Below, one piece after another: positions 39,601 through 43,170 of a stretch of 43,170 nucleotides of DNA. Each line of letters opens with the position of its first letter. Positions within the stretch are counted from its first letter, which is position 1. Location of the stretch: NCBI GenBank assembly GCA_023473585.1, contig JAMCYU010000009.1:83487-126656 (forward strand). The letters are read 5' to 3'. The notes beneath the pieces were generated by a model that searched no databases, was not told the origin of the DNA, and saw only the letters and a program-made list of their open reading frames with translations. The stretch is from Patescibacteria group bacterium. Its GTDB lineage: Bacteria > Patescibacteriota > Microgenomatia > JAMCYU01. Made by a program: the position numbers and the translations under genes.

Positions 39601-39891
39601 TTACAGCAAACATCTTACGGTTCGGCCAAATATTATTATCTAAGAAGCGTCCCTGGTTATCAGAATGTTCCCAAAAGCCAAAAAAATGTTCGGGTCGGTG
39701 ACGTCGCGGTCTGGAATGGGACTGATGGACATATGGCCATCGTCGTTGAGGTCGCTTCTGATATGTCCTGGTTTCGTGTTGCCCAGGCGATTGGAACCGA
39801 CGATCTGGGCAGACCCTATGGTTTAGTTAATGAAAGCTCTAAACAATTAATAACCATGCCAAGTCTTTTGGGCTTTTTAAGGAGGCAATAA
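36613..39891 (+). CDS. Large membrane protein with lysozyme-like and CHAP peptidase domains
   Basis: The protein has 1092 residues from ATG 36613; a TTG four codons earlier is possible. Residues 1-350 are soluble and helical; a linker rich in Pro follows (SFAAPPSPQAPPGLP). Hydrophobic helices fill about 605-755. The C-terminus lies beyond them: a lysozyme-like/SLT region (about 785-910; NPALAVAIWGEESHFSNYG with a candidate catalytic Glu, six or more Cys) and a CHAP domain (about 970-1085; LQCVGFAQAVE with the nucleophile Cys, DGHMAIVVEVAS with His). It would open peptidoglycan for the secretion channel, the role of VirB1, but fused to a large membrane component. It follows virB4. Confidence 0.88.
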   Translation: MENRYQQFLKKTLQSGLWELKKNPEATEVAGISLPTFDLLIQAFRSGLSQELKITLPHNLKNPDYLETLLTKLDILLSPGLPEKVTQENLATLSEIVGLYQEHQEKGKIEKDLASQQARWQSRFEQSIKTYHQNLLRNLDKEILKACPSLADKPKIVEIISKDVARTIQDQALPAINFNYEAQKIIQAVTEKALIDYASQVSEIEADRSLASKIAQTVARENEAATWETRTSQINATATTPLWEVERALRLAVARNLPLEIYEQRPEVVEEISRRVLGRLSLPYLATSENYQQELAKEIGVIIGSPEIQKVLGSSSEEARQKIQELPGEVSSRVTPVAQKWSQSPQATMAGVSFAAPPSPQAPPGLPNDPSFRGRFDDAWVASHPTDFLFFGLSQPGLKTLPTSLVGLGLDFLGVFPPLQNKMLLSYLAKNQNELQGAIEYYDRKVAKEKAAKGPNTKGEAAYQNMADYLRAVQAFGKHLPTSITLPIRFYAKIQSLNLKFANKTGIGLFQLLELTAKYGGPGFSYGAEHGLKVLASRLVGASLHASLPGLFLYDELGQEVYFKYGPRGITKWVRGKIFKLGKERIARSAFGAGVKGITTKILAKLGLSALLGTLSGGATILLQIGWSLLKRIWKWLAGALGLFIFWLISQLGGLATLLLAIPGFIAGFMIGGPVAAVVGAISLPTIAVLGKGLFSSLASALFGPGGLISSFSLPSLTGYAILAPVTFAGLGIGTLFVMIPLMSAFVDYQQTFAPIFFSDCRVDDIHQTKTITPENKAVFVAKYMALFPNSFLEKKIDEVIDRSQTLGFNPALAVAIWGEESHFSNYGEKVGTGQVSEGYDFGCGVGCTENRPKTFDQSLGCFVAGPPQTTCKNACLTKPDFASFMECYGPAAQNPNFISNVLSFYRDLVPGGDGAITCPGGTTSEYASSLLNALIACYDHSSVINETSFKDKGACLVSKRITPQAASLIAGSVSTYKALQCVGFAQAVEAATGGSLQQTSYGSAKYYYLRSVPGYQNVPKSQKNVRVGDVAVWNGTDGHMAIVVEVASDMSWFRVAQAIGTDDLGRPYGLVNESSKQLITMPSLLGFLRRQ

Positions 39892-40313
39892 TGCTGGAAA
39901 ATCTACCGATTCCTAAAAAAACGCTTTTTTTTCTGGGGTTGCTTTTATTTTTAATAATTTTTCTTTATTTTTTTTCTAACCAGATAACGCCAGGCGTCGT
40001 TTTAAAACCCACGCCCGCGCCGTCAGTTGACCAAACCCCGCGTCAGGGCGATATTGGCGTTTATGAACAACAAAAAAAAGCCCTGGAACAAACACCCTTA
40101 ATTGACTATACCCCCTACCAAACCGCTGATTTTAGCCTGACCTATATCGGCCCCTTACATCTTAAAATAACGCTTTGGGCCAAAGACAAATTACGGGCCA
40201 AAGAAAAAGCCCTTGCCTGGATTAAAGAAAAAGGGGTTGATCCAAACACTCACCAAATAACCTGGGACCCGCCCTTTGAAGAAATTAGCCCTGCACCCGA
40301 ACCGGCATTATAA
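39891..40313 (+). CDS. Membrane-anchored protein of T4SS-like operon
   Basis: The protein has 140 residues: one N-terminal transmembrane helix (LFFLGLLLFLIIFLYFFSNQI, about 12-32), a Pro/Thr linker, and a small soluble domain (about 70-130; FSLTYIGPLHLKITLWAKDK). The start overlaps the stop of the CHAP gene by one base (TAATG), with a Shine-Dalgarno sequence AGGAGG inside that gene, so translation is coupled. Function unknown. It overlaps the convergent dnaN by 29 bases. Confidence 0.82.
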   Translation: MLENLPIPKKTLFFLGLLLFLIIFLYFFSNQITPGVVLKPTPAPSVDQTPRQGDIGVYEQQKKALEQTPLIDYTPYQTADFSLTYIGPLHLKITLWAKDKLRAKEKALAWIKEKGVDPNTHQITWDPPFEEISPAPEPAL

Positions 40314-41394
40314 TATGTAAGAAGGTGTCGTCGCCAACGGTTTTAAAAACGCCCGGAGAAAGCGGCCCACTCATTTCAAAAATAATTTCTTCTCCGGTGA
40401 CGACGGTTAGATATTCAAGTAAAAATCTTGAGTTAAAAGCAATTTCTCCCCCGTCCCCTTCAATTTTCGCTTCAATGGTCGTGGTGTTTTCTCCCACCTG
40501 GGGAGCGTTAGCCATGACCCTTAGCTCTGAACCCAAAACCACGAACCTTATAATATTGGCAGATTCCCGGGCGAAAATTGAAGCGGTTTTAATCGCCGCT
40601 AGTAATTCCCCGCGATTGACCGTGACTTTTGTGCCGGAATTTTCGGGAATGATTTTTTCAAAACTGGGAAATTGTCCCTCGAGTAGGCGACAAATAATTT
40701 CCGCCTTCCCCAAAGAAAAGATCGCCTGGTTGGCCTCTTTGGTTATTTCCAAACCAAACTCCTCCTCTTTTTCCTCATTTAAAATCCGCACGACTTCGGC
40801 CAGCGTTCGGGCCGGCAAAATCAAATCTAGGGACGAGATCGGGTTTATTTTTGTCAGTTTACAAACCGAAAGACGGAAACCGTCGGTGGCGGCCAAAGTA
40901 AGACCTTTGTTTTCGCCAAAAATTTTTACCCCGGAAAGAACCGGCCGGCTTTCGTCTTGAGCGGCCGCAAAAGCCACGCGCGAAAAAGAAGAAGAGATCT
41001 CGCTGGTTTTAAAAAAAAGGTTGGGTTTTCCCGACAAAGACGGCAAGGGTGGAAACTCTGTCGCGGGCAGACTGGCAATCGTCGCCTGGTATTTTTGACA
41101 GCTTATTTTTAGATTGTTTTCTTCTAAAGAAAAGTCAATTTTTTCGGCCGGCAGGGAACTTATAAATTCAACCAGGGTTTTGGCGGGAACGGTTATTTCT
41201 CCGTCTTTCTCGACCTTGGCCCCAACTTCAAAAGAAACCCCCGACTCTAGGTTGGTGGCTCCTAATTTTAGTTTGCCGTTCTTGGCCGAAAAAAGAATGT
41301 TGGCCAAAACGGGAAGTTGAGCTCGAGGAGAGACAAAACGACCAACAATAGATAGTCCCTTATTAATGTTTTCCTGTAAACAACTAAATTGCAT
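40285..41394 (-). CDS. dnaN: DNA polymerase III beta subunit (sliding clamp)
   Basis: The protein has 369 residues, normal for a beta clamp, which encircles DNA and holds the polymerase. Three repeated domains are seen: the N-terminus MQFSCLQENINKGLSIVGR, the FSRVAFAAAQDESRPVLSGV block at about 138-157, and the C-terminal LEYLTVVTGEEIIFEMSGP and FLHIIMPVRV. It is transcribed away from dnaA after a 184-base gap that holds DnaA boxes and its own promoter. Confidence 0.97.
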   Translation of the reverse strand: MQFSCLQENINKGLSIVGRFVSPRAQLPVLANILFSAKNGKLKLGATNLESGVSFEVGAKVEKDGEITVPAKTLVEFISSLPAEKIDFSLEENNLKISCQKYQATIASLPATEFPPLPSLSGKPNLFFKTSEISSSFSRVAFAAAQDESRPVLSGVKIFGENKGLTLAATDGFRLSVCKLTKINPISSLDLILPARTLAEVVRILNEEKEEEFGLEITKEANQAIFSLGKAEIICRLLEGQFPSFEKIIPENSGTKVTVNRGELLAAIKTASIFARESANIIRFVVLGSELRVMANAPQVGENTTTIEAKIEGDGGEIAFNSRFLLEYLTVVTGEEIIFEMSGPLSPGVFKTVGDDTFLHIIMPVRVQG

Positions 41395-41399
41395 CTTAA

Positions 41400-41578
41400 A
41401 AACTTTTTGTATTATCAGTGTTTATTTAATAAGTAGTAGTGTTAGTAGACAGCGTTGATAAGTTTATAAGATTTCGCAAGAAAGTCAAGACTGTCTTTTT
41501 CTTTCCACGTTCTTGTGGAAAAAATTGTGGAAAAAAGAGAAGTTTTTGTGGATAAGTGTAAAACCATAAAACCCCTTC
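41400..41578. other. oriC: Probable replication origin (oriC)
   Basis: The dnaN-dnaA gap contains a perfect DnaA box (TGTGGATAA, 41547-41555), two near-boxes TGTGGAAAA (41514-41522, 41526-41534), an inverted TTTCCAC/GTGGAAA pair around 41501-41520, and an AT-rich stretch at 41400-41430. Between them is AAGTAGTAGTGTTAGTAG (41431-41448), a run of TAG-like triplets as in DnaA-trios, followed by ACAGCG and a 7/9 DnaA box CGTTGATAA (41453-41461). The order AT-rich, trios, spacer, box matches the bacterial unwinding element. Confidence 0.7.
41461..41488 (-). promoter_or_regulatory. Promoter of dnaN
   Basis: On the minus strand TTGACT (41483-41488), 16 bases, TAAACT (41461-41466). The -10 box overlaps the weak DnaA box at 41453-41461, so DnaA binding may affect dnaN transcription. 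Confidence 0.45.
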
Positions 41579-42940
41579 TTAACTTGTCCCCCAAAGCTTA
41601 GTTTTTATCCAGGCAATATCCTCGCGTAACTTCTCATCCGTGGATAAAAGCGTGGAAATTTTTTCAACGCCATGCATAATCGTGGTGTGGTCGCGACCAC
41701 CTAAAACCTCCCCAACTTCCTCGAGTGGATATCCACATTCTATCCTCAAGATGTACATACAGACCTGACGAGGAAAGGAAAGAGACCGGTCTCTTTTTGG
41801 CCCCTTAAGATAGGAAATCTTAAGATTAAAACGGTCGGCAATTGTTTCTAAAACCTCATTACTGGTGACCTTTCTTCTGGTTGGGGTTTCATTATTATTG
41901 GTTTTACTAAGAAGAGACTTGGCCAGTTCCGGGGTTAAAGGAACTTTCTTAAATTGGGCCTCGGTGACAAGTCTTATGAGCGCCCCTTCGAGTTTTCTGA
42001 TGGAAGAAATATTAGCCGCGAGCGTTTGGGCCACGTCCATAGGAAGGTTAATTTCTTTTTGTTTGGCCTTAATCAAAAGAATGGCACATCTTAGTTCAAA
42101 ATCCGGCGGGGCAATATCAATAATTAGGCCGCCCTCAAAACGAGACCGCAGTCTTTCTTCAAGCTTGGCAATCTCGGCCGGTGGCCGGTCAGAGGTTAAA
42201 ACAATTTGTCCTCCCTCGCGTTGCACTGTATTAAAAGTGTGAAAAAACTCTTCCTGAACCGCCGTTTTGCCGGCAATAAACTGAATGTCGTCAATTAAAA
42301 GCATTTGGGCGCTGCGGTATTTTTCTTTGAATTTTTTTGTTGTTTTTGTTTGAATAGCGTCAATAATTTCGTTTGTGAACTCTTCCCCCATACAGTAAAT
42401 AATTTTTAAATTTTTCTGCTTTTCTAAAACCGTATGGCCGATCGCCTGCATAAGATGGGTTTTACCGACGCCGACGCCGCCGTGCAAAAACAAAGGGTTA
42501 TAAGCTGTTCCCGGGGAACGGCTGACGGCAACGGCCGCGGCATAAGCCATTTGGTTACAAGGAGAAACGGCAAAGGCCTCAAAAGTAAAATCCGGGCGAA
42601 GGTGGGCCTGTTTGGCCAGGTCTATTTCGGGAAAGCTTCCTGTTTTGGCAAAAAGAGGACCGGGTTCTTTTTGGGCCAAAGATAAAAGACCATCAGCTTT
42701 TTTAATCGCAAAAACCAAACTATTATTGCCCAAGGTGTGTTTATCAAGAAGATTTTTTATAAGCGCATAATAGCGGGTTTCGATCATTCTTTGGGTTAAG
42801 GGATTGAGGCAACCAATGGTCGCGACGTCTTTTTCCACGGAAATTAAAGAGGTTCCGGTAAAAAAAGTTTGGAAAACAGGCTTGGAAACCTGAAGTTCGA
42901 TTTCGGCTAAAATTATTTGCCAAAGTTTTTCGTTTTCCAT
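41579..42940 (-). CDS. dnaA: Chromosomal replication initiator DnaA
   Basis: The protein has 453 residues. Domain I (1-80) is followed by a short linker, the AAA+ domain with Walker A GGVGVGKTH (154-162) and Walker B LLIDDIQF (about 217-224), and the C-terminal DNA-binding domain IV with the signature GGRDHTTIMHGVEKI (about 415-429). It binds DnaA boxes and melts the origin. The gene has perfect DnaA boxes on both sides (41547-41555 and 43023-43031), one of them inside its own promoter. Confidence 0.97.
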   Translation of the reverse strand: MENEKLWQIILAEIELQVSKPVFQTFFTGTSLISVEKDVATIGCLNPLTQRMIETRYYALIKNLLDKHTLGNNSLVFAIKKADGLLSLAQKEPGPLFAKTGSFPEIDLAKQAHLRPDFTFEAFAVSPCNQMAYAAAVAVSRSPGTAYNPLFLHGGVGVGKTHLMQAIGHTVLEKQKNLKIIYCMGEEFTNEIIDAIQTKTTKKFKEKYRSAQMLLIDDIQFIAGKTAVQEEFFHTFNTVQREGGQIVLTSDRPPAEIAKLEERLRSRFEGGLIIDIAPPDFELRCAILLIKAKQKEINLPMDVAQTLAANISSIRKLEGALIRLVTEAQFKKVPLTPELAKSLLSKTNNNETPTRRKVTSNEVLETIADRFNLKISYLKGPKRDRSLSFPRQVCMYILRIECGYPLEEVGEVLGGRDHTTIMHGVEKISTLLSTDEKLREDIAWIKTKLWGTS

Positions 42941-42985
42941 AAAGCTTTTTAAAAAATATTAAGAGGCAGAGGACTTGTCGTTTAT

Positions 42986-43007
42986 AACTTGCGAGGCAAG
43001 GCAAGTT
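42986..43007 (-). promoter_or_regulatory. Stem-loop in dnaA leader
   Basis: On the plus strand ACTTGC (about 42987-42992) and GCAAGT (about 43001-43006) can pair with an eight-base loop in the dnaA 5' leader. It may be regulatory. Confidence 0.35.
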
Positions 43008-43010
43008 CGT

Positions 43011-43039
43011 ATTCTGACAAAGTTATCCACAATTGTCAA
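43011..43039 (-). promoter_or_regulatory. dnaA promoter with internal DnaA box
   Basis: On the minus strand TTGACA (43034-43039), 17 bases, CAGAAT (43011-43016). The spacer contains a perfect DnaA box (43023-43031, TTATCCACA on the plus strand), so DnaA would repress its own promoter. Confidence 0.65.
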
Positions 43040-43050
43040 GAGCGGTACGA

Positions 43051-43170
43051 TCACACAATAAGGTATACACTTTTGAACTCCGGAAACGATTGTAGTTTCT
43101 CCAACGGTGTTTTCCCATCCATGCCAAAACCCCAGTGTGGTCTTTCATTGTTGTAATGTTTAAGATAATT
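43051..43170 (-). mobile_element. IS transposase, integrase-core C-terminus (partial)
   Basis: The minus-strand frame entering from the right edge encodes 39 residues, NYLKHYNNERPHWGFGMDGK followed by TPLEKLQSFPEF, and ends at TGA (43051-43053). The pattern YNxxRPHxGLxxxTPxEKL is the C-terminal end of DDE (rve) integrase-core transposases of IS481/IS3 type. The catalytic residues lie outside the window. The element's end is probably close to base 43034, next to the dnaA promoter. Confidence 0.8.

Noticed and set aside
40325-40960. 211-residue frame antisense to dnaN
   Set aside because: It is a shadow of the clear dnaN gene, low-complexity Ser/Lys-rich with no motif.

Overview
This window looks like chromosomal DNA of a Candidate Phyla Radiation bacterium (Patescibacteria), most likely of the Microgenomates group. 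The reasons are tightly packed short genes, several small zinc-ribbon proteins of CPR type, an archaeal-style mevalonate operon, and a large type IV secretion (T4SS)-like locus full of VirB2/TrbC-like small membrane proteins. TGA is used as a stop, so the recoded Gracilibacteria/SR1 groups are unlikely. The lineage call is inference from gene content; there is no rRNA in the window. No CRISPR array was seen.

Layout. 1-770: a broken mobile element (phage-type polyvalent protein fragment joined to the 3' end of a large serine recombinase) abutting tRNA-Asn. 1.0-4.7 kb: a zinc-ribbon protein, a cupin, then rpoD and dnaG. 4.8-8.4 kb: a tRNA-Ser/Arg cluster (all four Ser isoacceptors plus two Arg) interleaved with two GIY-YIG proteins, a comF-like gene, a membrane protein and ssrA (tmRNA). 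8.4-13.5 kb: smpB and cell-envelope proteins (PP2C-like/beta-propeller, PH-domain, SpoIID). 13.6-15.2 kb: the first T4SS-like pilin genes. 15.2-23.3 kb: one minus-strand operon running uppS, ECF-like sigma factor, membrane protein, HMG-CoA reductase, HMG-CoA synthase, thiolase, DUF35, two GHMP kinases, mevalonate-diphosphate decarboxylase. 23.4-40.3 kb: six more pilin-like genes in tandem, a VirB6-like protein, a divergent 1586-residue protein of unknown function, PrgI fusion, a VirB4-associated protein, VirB4 ATPase, and a 1096-residue membrane protein with lysozyme-like and CHAP domains. 40.3-43.0 kb: dnaN and dnaA around a probable oriC. The end holds the C-terminus of an IS transposase.

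How it fits together. The mevalonate operon makes isopentenyl diphosphate from acetyl-CoA, and its first gene, uppS, would use it for the undecaprenyl lipid carrier of wall synthesis. The T4SS-like locus has an ATPase, inner-membrane channel, wall hydrolase and eight pilin-like subunits, but no relaxase or coupling protein was recognised, so a secretion or host-contact machine is at least as likely as conjugation. The mevalonate operon sits between the two parts of this locus.

Recurring signals. Several genes have a sigma70 -10 box only 6-11 bases before the start codon, suggesting leaderless transcripts. Two families of AT-rich repeats occur between genes, and each of the two four-helix-bundle (IVP/S23-type) genes is framed by an inverted pair of one family. 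A small hairpin repeat with a compensatory base-pair change lies in both divergent promoter regions of the T4SS-like locus. The dnaA-dnaN gap carries DnaA boxes and a DnaA-trio-like tract.
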